From: Paenibacillus chondroitinus NBRC 15376
GTDB taxonomy: Bacteria; Bacillota; Bacilli; Paenibacillales; NBRC-103111
Assembly (NCBI RefSeq): GCF_004000765.1
Contig: NZ_BILW01000009.1
Span: 1-64,000 of the forward strand
DNA: 64,000 nucleotides
Reading direction: 5' to 3'
A program made the translations under genes and the position numbers. The notes under the pieces are model-generated. The model saw nothing but the letters and a program-made list of their open reading frames with translations. It searched no databases and was not told the origin of the DNA. Of the stretch, positions 1-8,036 are shown in pieces. How positions within the stretch are numbered: position 1 is the first letter of the stretch; every line of letters starts with the position of its first letter.

Positions 1-36
1 GGACTGCTCAGGAGAACGACCTTGTCCTCATTGCAC

Positions 37-225
37 TTAACGTTGCTTAACAACGTTAAAATAGCTGAACTACAAGACCAAGGTGAGTTAACGTTGTTAA
101 ACATCTCCAATCGCAGCCGTACCGCCACAATTCAAACCCTCCATCCTTATAACGTTGTTTAACAACGTTATAATGTCATGAACCCCGGGGGTAGCTTTTA
201 ACGATGTTAAACATCCTTAAAAGCT
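37..225. repeat. four palindromic AACGTTGTT dyads
   Basis: Four related dyads lie in the intergenic DNA downstream of the first gene. Bases 37-59 have 9-base arms (TTAACGTTG and CAACGTTAA) around a 5-base centre. Bases 88-104 carry one good half and one poor half. Bases 147-173 form a perfect 27-base palindrome. Bases 193-225 form a 33-base near palindrome with one mismatch and the variant core GATGTT/AACATC. Centres are about 50-65 bases apart. No T-tract follows them, so a simple terminator is unlikely. Operator sites for a dimeric repressor of a gene left of the window, or a small repeat family, are both possible. The palindromes are seen; the role is inference. Confidence 0.6.
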
Positions 226-259
226 GCAAAAACATCCGCTGCACAAACTGCGCTGCACG

Positions 260-2647
260 TTAAGCGTCCGGCTGGGCCGCCAGCTCCCGCAGGCGCAGCA
301 GCAGCAAGGGAACGGCGACGAAAACAATCATCGTCGCCGCGGCAACAATACCGGAGTCATTCAGCAGCAGAGCTGCAATGGCTCCGATCATATTCGCAGA
401 GAACCCGTACATCCAGTACGGGTTTTTGTGTTGCCACACGCGCAGGCGGCCGCGAGGGCGTAGCACTAGCACAGCCATCACGAAAAGGCTCGTGATGAGC
501 ACTTTGCTCCAAACGGATGCACGAAGCAAATGCACGTTCATCCGCAGCTTCCGCACGATCAGATGCCCGATCTGATCGAACTGCCCGGCGCGCAGCGCGT
601 GGAAGGCGCGCCCGACATGGCTCTCCCGCGCGAACGCCGCGGGAGAATCGGCGCTGTTGAGCAGCCACAGCGCCCCAACCCCCAGCGCGAGCAGCGCCGC
701 CAGCAGGGCCGAGGCCCTGCCTAGGCGCAGCTCGCGCCAGCGTTCGCCGGCGAAGCACTGCGCGCCGGCTACGCCGAAGGCGACCGCGGCGCTCAGGGCG
801 CCGCCCGCGTTCGCGCCAAGTGACGGTGCCGTCAGGCACACCGTCACGAGCAAGAACGCAGCGCAGGCGGCGAGCGCCGCCGCGCGCGAAGCTCGCGTGC
901 CGCGAGCGGCATAACGGCGCTGCAAAGCCGCCGTTACGCCGAGTACGAGGGCGCCGATCAGGACGCCCATGTACTCGTTGCCGATGCCGTAGTAGCGTGC
1001 GCCGATCATCGGATCATAGCCGAGCACGGAATATTTCATCGCGTGCGCCCCTGTACAAGCGTCCAGCACGATGAGTGCCGCGTTTCCTACACCTAGCCAA
1101 ATCATCGTTGTTATTTCGCTGTATGCTGACAAAATCATGGCCAGCAGCAAACTCCCCACGATGAAACTGCAAACGAGAGCCACGATGGCTCCATCGATCC
1201 CAAATTGCGTTACTGCTGGCGCAGCGATCCATCCTAGCAACAACATAACGGCAGGCGCAGTCAAAAGTGACAGCAGTACGATCCGCAGAACGTCATGAAC
1301 AGGAACTGCCTCTTTTCTTCCTCCTCTTTTTATCCACACAATATAGATCAAAGCAATCAGAAGGACAATCATCTCAAAAGTGGCAAAAGGGTACAGCAGC
1401 GACGGTCTGCTGCGATAAATCATCTGCATATTGCTTTGATCCTTCACAAGCTGATCCAGTGCGTGGCTCACCCCAGTGGAAGCTATAGGGATCCCTATCA
1501 ACCCGATAGGAATCGGGATTTTGAACTCGCTCAGCAGCGTACTTGTGAAATCCTGTGAAGTCACAACCCCCTGCCTGCGGGTAGATTCCGATACAAGCAT
1601 CCCTGCTCCACCGTTTTTTGTGTAATGAAGAATTGGGGATAAGTACAATTTGCTTTTCGCTGCTTCCGCATTAACCTCGGGCGAGAACAACCATAGACTG
1701 TCTTTGTCAGGCTGCATCGCCTCCATTAATTGTCCCAACCATTGATCCATGTCACGCAGCACCCATTTTTTGAGCTCATTAAACCGATCCTGATCGTAAT
1801 GCGTTTTCTCATTATACAATCTGTACAAATCACCTAATTCAATTACCGTGATGCTTGGCTCCTGCCTGCTTTTCCACAACGAGATCAGATGTGCATAATC
1901 GGTACTTACACCGCTTGCTCTATCCACAGCAGCTATCGCCGCCTCCTCACCAAGTGTTCCTTTATCCACAATTCCATTAGAGTCCATAAGCATAATCGGA
2001 GCAAAGCGACGTAATTGCTTTTGTTCCAGGTGCATTCCTCTTCCCAAATCGCTGCTCCCTAATACAGAACGATGAACGCCATACGTTTTCAGCAAGTCAC
2101 CCAACGCGCCTACGCCGTAGGCTTGCTCCTTGTTAAGCCGCTTGAGTGTGGGCAGCTCAGGAACGATCAGGGCGTCTTCCCTTTGTAGACTGTTTTGATT
2201 TCCTTCCAATAGACCTATATACCGATTCATGAGGTCTGTTACGCGAACACCATGTCTGGACTCTCTCGCTTCAAAGGCGAGCGCTTCCGCATGGCCTGCA
2301 GCGGGTTCACCTGCTCCCAAAGAGGCATACACATCCCGCATCGAACGGTTTGCCGTACGAATATTCATAGCGCCAACTGCGCCTAATTCTGTCATTTGCT
2401 TAAAATGAGGCAGTTCCGATAGCTCGTCGGGTCGAAGCTCCTGAAAAGAAAGGCCCGGTATCGAAACCACGGTTACTTGTTCAGCTCTTTCGGCTTTAAT
2501 AACTCCTTCAGTTCGTTCGATTCTTTCATTTCTATCACTATTGTGGATGGTTGTATCCCCATGAGCCGCTGCGGTCCCCAAAATTGTGGACAACTGCAAA
2601 ACAAAACCTAAGATACCCACAGCTCGGACCATTTTTCTAAATTTCAT
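260..2647 (-). CDS. membrane protein with alkaline-phosphatase-like ectodomain
   Basis: The product is about 795 residues. It has an N-terminal signal segment, an extracytoplasmic region of about 400 residues, and a C-terminal half with roughly eight hydrophobic segments. The ectodomain begins with a V-V-S-I-P-G-L-S-F motif. It has the general look of alkaline-phosphatase/phosphoglyceromutase-superfamily modules, but I could not confirm metal ligands. The membrane half holds the motif YYGIGNEYMG and then GANAGG. The ATG at 2647 is chosen because AGGAG (2655-2659) lies 7 bases before it; the upstream in-frame ATGs at 2653 and 2689 are badly placed. The 3' half is strikingly GC-rich compared with the 5' half. 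The function is not known to me; cell-envelope work is a guess. Confidence 0.75.
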   Translation of the reverse strand: MKFRKMVRAVGILGFVLQLSTILGTAAAHGDTTIHNSDRNERIERTEGVIKAERAEQVTVVSIPGLSFQELRPDELSELPHFKQMTELGAVGAMNIRTANRSMRDVYASLGAGEPAAGHAEALAFEARESRHGVRVTDLMNRYIGLLEGNQNSLQREDALIVPELPTLKRLNKEQAYGVGALGDLLKTYGVHRSVLGSSDLGRGMHLEQKQLRRFAPIMLMDSNGIVDKGTLGEEAAIAAVDRASGVSTDYAHLISLWKSRQEPSITVIELGDLYRLYNEKTHYDQDRFNELKKWVLRDMDQWLGQLMEAMQPDKDSLWLFSPEVNAEAAKSKLYLSPILHYTKNGGAGMLVSESTRRQGVVTSQDFTSTLLSEFKIPIPIGLIGIPIASTGVSHALDQLVKDQSNMQMIYRSRPSLLYPFATFEMIVLLIALIYIVWIKRGGRKEAVPVHDVLRIVLLSLLTAPAVMLLLGWIAAPAVTQFGIDGAIVALVCSFIVGSLLLAMILSAYSEITTMIWLGVGNAALIVLDACTGAHAMKYSVLGYDPMIGARYYGIGNEYMGVLIGALVLGVTAALQRRYAARGTRASRAAALAACAAFLLVTVCLTAPSLGANAGGALSAAVAFGVAGAQCFAGERWRELRLGRASALLAALLALGVGALWLLNSADSPAAFARESHVGRAFHALRAGQFDQIGHLIVRKLRMNVHLLRASVWSKVLITSLFVMAVLVLRPRGRLRVWQHKNPYWMYGFSANMIGAIAALLLNDSGIVAAATMIVFVAVPLLLLRLRELAAQPDA

Positions 2648-2767
2648 GGACATTCTCCTGCTGTTTTTGCATTTAGCATTTTCATCCATAGGGGAAAGTA
2701 TCCACTGCTTGATTGTTCCGAAAATTTAAAATGAGGCTCAAAACGTCTATTTTCTGCATACACAGCG

Positions 2768-2977
2768 TTATCCACAAAAAAAAGAAGGGCGAAATCCGCC
2801 CCTCCTAAAGGTTTTCTACTGTTTTCCACAATCTTATCCACATTATCCACAAAAACTTGTGAAAAAGTTATTCGACAAATTCCGCCTTTATAACCATTGA
2901 TCTATGGGGGAATTTTGATGTTATACACATTATCCACAAGCCATGTGCATAACTTTGTTCACAAGTCGTGTATATAA
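2768..2977. promoter_or_regulatory. DnaA-box cluster
   Basis: Eight matches to the DnaA box TTWTNCACA fall within 185 bases. On the plus strand they are 2768-2776, 2822-2830, 2834-2842, 2843-2851, 2921-2929 and 2930-2938. On the minus strand they are 2858-2866 and 2944-2952. Two one-mismatch sites follow at 2955-2963 and 2969-2977. Two pairs sit directly head to tail. The surrounding DNA is AT-rich and lies between leuA and the gene that starts at 2647. DnaA-box clusters away from oriC are known in Bacillus subtilis, where they titrate DnaA and tune initiation. No dnaA, dnaN or gyrB is present, so this is more likely a titration or regulatory cluster than the main origin. Confidence 0.8.
2779..2801 (-). 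terminator. leuA transcription terminator
   Basis: Read on the minus strand, a GGGCG / CGCCC hairpin (2787-2801) is followed by a T-rich run. It lies downstream of leuA and upstream of the next minus-strand gene, so leuA appears to be monocistronic. The hairpin sits inside the DnaA-box cluster. Confidence 0.75.
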
Positions 2978-3013
2978 CTAAGTTTTCTTACAATTCAGGT
3001 GAGTACAGCCCCA

Positions 3014-4582
3014 TTAAGAAGCTGTCGTCACTTCAGTGGTATCTGCCGCAGGATGACCTTGCATGCGAATCGCTTGGTTACACGCGGAGATAAAGGCTTT
3101 TGCAACAGCAACCAGCACATCTTGGTCGATACCCGTATTCTTATAGGTTTGACCCTCTACCATGATCGTGACCTCCGCTTCGCCGGTTGCTTTTTCACCT
3201 GTGGACAAGGAATGCAGCTCCAGATCAGAGAAGTCCACATCCATCGGAATGGCTTGACGCAGGCTTTGTACGATTGCTTCGATTGGACCTTCGCCAGTGC
3301 CAGAGTAGACACTTTCAACGCCCGTCTGATTGTTTCGAACCGAAACGGAAGCCACACGATTGCGATCACTGCTGGAAACAACCTGCATATGTGTCAGTGT
3401 GAATGGCTCCATTTGCCCATCGACCGTTGAACCAACAAGCTCCAGAAGCTGATCGTCGGTCACCATTTTCTGTTCATCGGCTTTTTCTTTGAATTTGGTG
3501 TACAGTGTATCCAGTTCTTCTCCTGAAAGCTCAATGCCAAATTGGCCTACGCGATGCTTCAGAGCATGTCTTCCGGAATGCTTGCCAAGAATGATCATGG
3601 AGCGTGGAATGCCCAGCTTTTCCGGATCCATAATTTCATAAGTGTTGCGGTTTTTCAGCAAACCGTCCTGATGGATGCCCGCTTCGTGCTGGAAGGCATT
3701 TCTTCCAACAATCGGCTTGTTGTAAGCAATCGGGAAGCCCATGATACGGCTGACCATTTTGGACGTGTTAAAAATCTCGCTGGACACAATCCCTGTTTCC
3801 ACGCCCATCGTTTGCTTGCGCGTTTCTATCGCCATGACGAGTTCTTCAAGGGAACAGTTGCCTGCCCGCTCTCCAACCCCGTTCACCGTTACCTCAACAT
3901 GTGTAACCCCAGCTGCAATGGCCGCAAGGCTATTCGCTACAGCAAGCCCCAGATCGTTATGGCAATGCGCGCTGTACTCGACCGTATCGCCGCCTCTTAC
4001 ACTTTGGCGCACTCTGCGGAACATCGCCCCGTATTCTTCCGGCAGCGCATAGCCGACTGTGTCCGGAATGTTCAGAATCGTAGCGCCTTCTGCAATGACT
4101 GCCTCCAGCACTTCAAACAGGAATTCATCCCCGGTCCGTGTAGCATCCATCGGCGAGAATTCAATATTGTTCACGAACTGCTTCGCATACGCGACCATGG
4201 ATCGAGCCATCTCGACGACCTGTTGGCGGGATTTGCGAAGCTGGAAATCCAGGTGGATGTCCGAGGAGGACAAGAACATGTGGATACGGCGCGACGCTGC
4301 GTCTTGTGTAGCTTTGATCGCGGAATCAATATCGGCCTTCATCGCGCGGGCGAATCCGCAAATTTCCACGCCTTGCAGTTCGCGCGAAATTTGCTGCACC
4401 GCATGAAAGTCGCCAGGGCTTGATATAGGGAAGCCAGGCTCGATTGTATCGACACCCATTTTCGCCAGCTGTCTTGCGATGCGGATTTTTTCTTCCGGAT
4501 ACAGTGAAGCCCCTGGCGCCTGCTCTCCGTCTCTAAGTGTCGTATCAAAAATGCGAATGCGGCGGTTTGTGTTATTTTCCAT
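3014..4582 (-). CDS. leuA: 2-isopropylmalate synthase
   Basis: This 522-residue enzyme joins acetyl-CoA and 2-oxoisovalerate to give 2-isopropylmalate, the first committed step of leucine synthesis. The N-terminal TIM barrel has the signature FDTTLRDGEQAPGASL, with metal-binding Asp13, and an HCHNDLG motif. The last 130 or so residues match the regulatory domain that binds leucine in this family. An AGGAGG site precedes the ATG. The gene stands alone, without leuB, leuC or ilv genes beside it, and is preceded by two T-box leaders and a long untranslated stretch. The length is normal for bacterial LeuA. Identity is secure. Confidence 0.97.
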   Translation of the reverse strand: MENNTNRRIRIFDTTLRDGEQAPGASLYPEEKIRIARQLAKMGVDTIEPGFPISSPGDFHAVQQISRELQGVEICGFARAMKADIDSAIKATQDAASRRIHMFLSSSDIHLDFQLRKSRQQVVEMARSMVAYAKQFVNNIEFSPMDATRTGDEFLFEVLEAVIAEGATILNIPDTVGYALPEEYGAMFRRVRQSVRGGDTVEYSAHCHNDLGLAVANSLAAIAAGVTHVEVTVNGVGERAGNCSLEELVMAIETRKQTMGVETGIVSSEIFNTSKMVSRIMGFPIAYNKPIVGRNAFQHEAGIHQDGLLKNRNTYEIMDPEKLGIPRSMIILGKHSGRHALKHRVGQFGIELSGEELDTLYTKFKEKADEQKMVTDDQLLELVGSTVDGQMEPFTLTHMQVVSSSDRNRVASVSVRNNQTGVESVYSGTGEGPIEAIVQSLRQAIPMDVDFSDLELHSLSTGEKATGEAEVTIMVEGQTYKNTGIDQDVLVAVAKAFISACNQAIRMQGHPAADTTEVTTAS

Positions 4583-4788
4583 GGTTCAATTCCTCCTTGA
4601 ATTGGAGCCAATCTTTGTTGGCTGTGGTTGTTGTTGGTTGGACTTGATACTTGCCGGTTGTTGGCTGGATGATTAGTTGTTTGTGAGTGTTGCTGCTATT
4701 GCTGCTATTCCCCGATAAACGCACCTCACTTGTTCTTAATGGGACCTCATTCCTCTATTCATCCGGAAAGCTGAGGTTCCACTCACGA

Positions 4789-4920
4789 AGCGGAACTACA
4801 GGGCTCTATTCTCTCTCCGAGGGCTATATTTCCACTAAAAATGCTGAAATAGCGGACCACAGTTCCCTCTCCCAAGCTTTTGAGGCTATTTACGCCGAAA
4901 TAGCGCCCTGGAGTTCCCTT
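4789..4920. repeat. dispersed GGAACT...CTATTT repeat, copy group 1
   Basis: Three copies of a unit close to GGAACTnnAGGGCnCTATTT are found: one forward near 4792-4811, and two reversed near 4845-4867 and 4897-4919. Forward and reversed copies can fold as hairpins. The group lies inside the leuA leader, between the second T-box and the start codon. Related groups occur at 46634-46720 and 48970-49100. Confidence 0.7.
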
Positions 4921-4967
4921 CCCACCGCCGATCGAGGCAAAACTCCCCGTCCCGGAGACGGAGACGA

Positions 4968-5245
4968 CAAAAAGACCCGTCATCTCCACATAAGAGACGA
5001 CGGGTCTTCACCCAGCGCGGTACCACTCTTGTTGGCTCCCCATCACGAAGCCCACCTCAGACATAGCGGCTGCTATGTCACCTGATCACGGAGGTCATCC
5101 GTTCATCCCTAACAGCAATTGAAACTGCCGATCAGGATGACCGCTTCCAAGCGAGTTCGGGGCGTTCACGGTCTGCGTCGCATCAACCCGCAGCTTTCTG
5201 TACCGTAGAAGTGAGCCCTTACTACTCTTGTTCATTGCGTTTGTT
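4968..5245 (-). ncRNA. T-box riboswitch, leucine, proximal copy
   Basis: This is the second of two tandem T-box leaders on the leuA transcript. The T-box core AGAGTGGTACCGCG lies at 5016-5029 on the minus strand. An AGTA motif stands near its 5' end. The likely specifier codon is CTC (Leu) at 5153-5155, within the context GAACTCGCTTGGAAGC. The terminator is a strong hairpin built on AAGACCCGTC / GACGGGTCTT at 4968-5008 with a T run. Uncharged leucine tRNA would stabilise the antiterminator and let leuA be transcribed. The fold was judged by eye. Confidence 0.88.
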
Positions 5246-5260
5246 CTATATTCGAAAACC

Positions 5261-5541
5261 AAAAAGACCTGCCATCTCTATAATAAGAGACGACAGGTCT
5301 GAACCTTCCGCGGTACCACTCTAATTGATCCGAGCTGTTACACTCGAAACCACTCATGTACCCGATCACGGGGGTCAACCGTCAAGACCTACTTGGGTGC
5401 TGGATCCTTGGCATCCATATCAGCCTTACCGCTCCCGGGCGAGTTCTGGTCACGTTTCGTCTGTGCTTTCACCAAGCGCACAGCTCTCTGAGCGAAACTG
5501 AGGTTCCGTACTAATCCCGTTCGATGCGTTTTAAAGTATTG
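5261..5541 (-). ncRNA. T-box riboswitch, leucine, distal copy
   Basis: This is the first T-box on the leuA transcript, starting just after the promoter. The core AGAGTGGTACCGCGG lies at 5308-5322 on the minus strand. The likely specifier is CTC (Leu) at 5441-5443, in the context GAACTCGCCCGGGAGC, nearly the same as in the downstream copy. Its own terminator hairpin (AGACCTG... / ...CAGGTCT plus T run) is at 5261-5300. Only about 20 bases separate the two elements and no promoter is seen between them, so both must be read through to express leuA. Confidence 0.88.
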
Positions 5542-5547
5542 ATTGTG

Positions 5548-5576
5548 ATTATAATATGCACATTTGGCAAAGTCAA
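5548..5576 (-). promoter_or_regulatory. sigma-A promoter of leuA leader
   Basis: On the minus strand, TTGACT (5571-5576) and TATAAT (5548-5553) are separated by exactly 17 bases. This is a near-consensus promoter placed directly after the tsaD stop codon and before the first T-box. Confidence 0.88.
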
Positions 5577-5607
5577 TACCGTTATCTGAACATTTATTTT
5601 TTTCAGA

Positions 5608-6687
5608 CTACCATTCTTCAAGCTTAAGCTGCGGCTCCGCTTTGAGCTCCATGGAGTCGAACTCCTGCTTGTCCCACTTCAGGAAAGCGGCTGCGCCTAT
5701 CATCGCAGCGTTGTCCGTACATAGGGCGTGCGGAGGCACCAGCAGCGGCACGTCCAATTCGCCGCAGCGCTCAGCCAGCGCGCTGCGCAGCCCTTTGTTC
5801 GCGGCAACTCCGCCCGCGAGCAGGAGTTGTTTGGCGCCGTATTCGCGGACGGCGCGCGCCGCTTTTTCGACAAGCACGTCGATGACGGAGGCTTGGAAGC
5901 CTTTGGCGATTTGTGCGGTTTGTACGGCTTCGCCGCGCATTTTGCTTTGGTTGACGACGTTCAGCACAGCGGATTTCAAACCGCTGAAGCTGAAGTCGTA
6001 AGAGTCTGCCTCAAGCCACGAGCGCGGCAGCTTGATCTCGGATTCGGCTTCCTGGGCAAGCCGATCCACATGGGGGCCGCCAGGGTAGGGCAGGCCCATA
6101 GCTCTGGCGATTTTGTCGTAGGCTTCGCCAGCCGCGTCATCGCGTGTTCGCCCGATGATGCGGAATTTGCCCGGCGCCTCGAGCAGCACGAGCTCGGTAT
6201 GCCCGCCGGACACGACGAGGGAAATCAGCGGATATTCCAGCTCATGCACGAGCTGATTCGCATAAATGTGTCCCGCAATATGGTGGACACCGATGAGCGG
6301 CAGATCCAGTGCGCAGGCCAGCGCTTTGCCCGCAACGACGCCAACTAGCAAGGCCCCGATCAAACCGGGGCCCTCTGTGACGGCAATCGCTGATAGCTCT
6401 TGAAGCGATACGCCCGCTTTTTCGACGGCTTCCTCCAGCATCCACGTGATCGACTCCACGTGCTTCCGGGAAGCCACCTCAGGCACAACGCCACCAAAAC
6501 GCTGATGCGTCTCAATCTGGCTCGAAATCACATTCGAGCGTATGATTTTACCATTTTCGACAATCGCGACTGAGGTTTCATCACAGCTTGTTTCGATAGC
6601 CAAAATATAGACGGGTTTACTAGATTTATCTGCATTTGCTTCCGTAACTTCTCTTTGTTGTTGATCCAATTTACTCACCTTCTTCAC
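5608..6687 (-). CDS. tsaD: tRNA N6-adenosine threonylcarbamoyltransferase TsaD
   Basis: TsaD transfers the threonylcarbamoyl group onto adenosine 37 of ANN-decoding tRNAs, completing t6A. The protein has up to 359 residues of the ASKHA ATPase fold. The strand LAIETSCDETSVA is the phosphate-binding motif, and the HHIAGH motif gives metal ligands. The first possible start is GTG at 6687. A second GTG at 6678 has a good AGGTGA site just upstream and may be the true start. It is the last gene of tsaE-tsaB-rimI-tsaD, 12 bases after rimI. TsaB and TsaE, its partners in the t6A complex, are in the same run. Confidence 0.95.
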   Translation of the reverse strand: MKKVSKLDQQQREVTEANADKSSKPVYILAIETSCDETSVAIVENGKIIRSNVISSQIETHQRFGGVVPEVASRKHVESITWMLEEAVEKAGVSLQELSAIAVTEGPGLIGALLVGVVAGKALACALDLPLIGVHHIAGHIYANQLVHELEYPLISLVVSGGHTELVLLEAPGKFRIIGRTRDDAAGEAYDKIARAMGLPYPGGPHVDRLAQEAESEIKLPRSWLEADSYDFSFSGLKSAVLNVVNQSKMRGEAVQTAQIAKGFQASVIDVLVEKAARAVREYGAKQLLLAGGVAANKGLRSALAERCGELDVPLLVPPHALCTDNAAMIGAAAFLKWDKQEFDSMELKAEPQLKLEEW

Positions 6688-6699
6688 CTGCCGAAAGCC

Positions 6700-7206
6700 T
6701 CAATCCCCGAGACTATCCTTTCTTCTCTTAGGCAAATCCGCCCACATAATGACCGCATCTTCACGATTATCGGTATAGTAACCTCTGCGTACACCAACGG
6801 AGCGGAAGCCGACTTTTTCATACAAATTTTGCGCCACGTAGTTCGATGCCCGCACCTCAAGCGTCATGCGAATCGCCCCGAGAAAAGCGGCCGTTTTCAT
6901 CAACTCACGCATAAGACGCTCGCCGAGCTTACGGCCTCTGTAAGAGTCTCGCACAGCAATATTCGTTACATGCGCCTCTTCCATAATGAGCCACATGCCG
7001 CCATATCCTGCCACCTCGCCGCCGATATCCATGATCATATAATGAGCGAACTGATTGTTCGTTAATTCATTTTCAAAAGCGCCTTTTGTCCATGGTGTCG
7101 TAAAGGCCTCTTGCTCAATTTCACAAATAAAGGGAATATCTTCCATTTTCATGGAGCGAAAAACCAACGTTTCTTCCGTTGTCTGCGGTTGATGTTGTTC
7201 CACCAT
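6700..7206 (-). CDS. rimI: ribosomal protein S18 alanine N-acetyltransferase
   Basis: This GNAT-family acetyltransferase of 168 residues matches RimI, which acetylates the N-terminal alanine of ribosomal protein S18. The acetyl-CoA binding loop reads RGRKLG, and the C-terminal NLYEKVGF segment is typical. The ATG at 7206 overlaps the tsaB stop codon by one base (TGATG) with GGGAGG before it, so it is preferred over the TTG three bases upstream. RimI commonly sits between tsaB and tsaD in Bacillota, which supports the name. GNAT substrate assignment from sequence alone is less certain than the family. Confidence 0.92.
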   Translation of the reverse strand: MVEQHQPQTTEETLVFRSMKMEDIPFICEIEQEAFTTPWTKGAFENELTNNQFAHYMIMDIGGEVAGYGGMWLIMEEAHVTNIAVRDSYRGRKLGERLMRELMKTAAFLGAIRMTLEVRASNYVAQNLYEKVGFRSVGVRRGYYTDNREDAVIMWADLPKRRKDSLGD

Positions 7207-8036
7207 CAATTCCCTCCCTTCTTCACCTGGATGCCGGCCAATAAATTAGCCTCTGCTTCCGGCAATCTTGTGTAATTTGGCACAAACGTGTGCACATCCG
7301 CCTTCTCACCCTTCGCTAATCGAGGGTACGCCAGCGCGCCAATATACTGGGCTTCGATCCCGTAGGGAAGCTGCTCGAAGCTCCCTTGCCAATCTTGCGC
7401 AAATTGTGCAAGTTCTTCGCTGAAGCCCTCCGTTTCGCCTACAAAAAGGATCTTATGCGGCATTTGTTCAGGCTCTGCACTTGCCGCCTGCTCGAGCAGC
7501 TGCGCAAGCCAAGGTCCAATGACTCGAATGCCATCCGGCAGCACTTCATGCCAATCCGCAGCTAGCGCCACTTGATCCGACACCGACATTGGCGAAACAC
7601 CCGAATACGCGTAAACAGCTGTGAACGCCTGCTTGCGCCTTCCATCCAATAACGGCACGACCCACGTGGGCCCCTTATTGCTCTTGTCTTCCTGCTTCAT
7701 CGCTCCGCCAAGCGCCATCGCTTCCAAACTGGATACGCCGATAAGGTCAAGTCCCAGCGACCAGGCAAATGTCTTGGCAACGGAAACAGCAATACGCACC
7801 CCTGTGTACGAACCGGGGCCTTGTCCAACTGCAACAAATTGCAGATCTTTCGGTTTCAGCTGTAGTAGAGCCAGCAAATCTTGGATGTGGGGAAGCAATC
7901 CGATAGAGTGATTCCGTTCAGCATGTGAACTTACCTCGCCCAGCATCTTTCCGTTCTCTAGAATCGCAACGGTCATGGCTGAAGATGAGGTATCGATGGC
8001 TAGGCATCGTCCTGAATAATTGGTCCGGTCTGTCAT
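7206..8036 (-). CDS. tsaB: t6A biosynthesis dimerization protein TsaB
   Basis: TsaB is a non-catalytic TsaD homologue that pairs with TsaD and TsaE to make threonylcarbamoyl-adenosine in tRNA. The sequence CLAIDTSSSAMTVAIL and the GQGPGSYTGVRIA segment are characteristic. The ATG at 8036 is chosen because it overlaps the tsaE stop by four bases (ATGA), a coupled start; the longer frame from 8072 has no ribosome site. The product is 276 residues, slightly longer than usual. It is followed immediately by rimI. Confidence 0.94.
   Translation of the reverse strand: MTDRTNYSGRCLAIDTSSSAMTVAILENGKMLGEVSSHAERNHSIGLLPHIQDLLALLQLKPKDLQFVAVGQGPGSYTGVRIAVSVAKTFAWSLGLDLIGVSSLEAMALGGAMKQEDKSNKGPTWVVPLLDGRRKQAFTAVYAYSGVSPMSVSDQVALAADWHEVLPDGIRVIGPWLAQLLEQAASAEPEQMPHKILFVGETEGFSEELAQFAQDWQGSFEQLPYGIEAQYIGALAYPRLAKGEKADVHTFVPNYTRLPEAEANLLAGIQVKKGGN

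Noticed and set aside
357..1074. Several open frames on both strands across the GC-rich part of the first gene
   Set aside because: GC-rich DNA has few stop codons; these frames are rich in Arg, Ala and Pro, lack ribosome sites, and overlap a coherent membrane-protein frame.
2768..2977. DnaA-box cluster as the chromosomal origin
   Set aside because: No dnaA, dnaN, recF or gyr genes are near, and the neighbours are leuA and a membrane-protein gene; a secondary cluster is more likely.
3542..4423. 293-codon frame antisense to leuA
   Set aside because: It is a shadow of the conserved leuA codons, with no ribosome site and no recognisable domain.
4687..5085. 132-codon frame over the leuA leader
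   Set aside because: It crosses the repeat units and the T-box terminator, and reads the strand opposite to the leader RNA.
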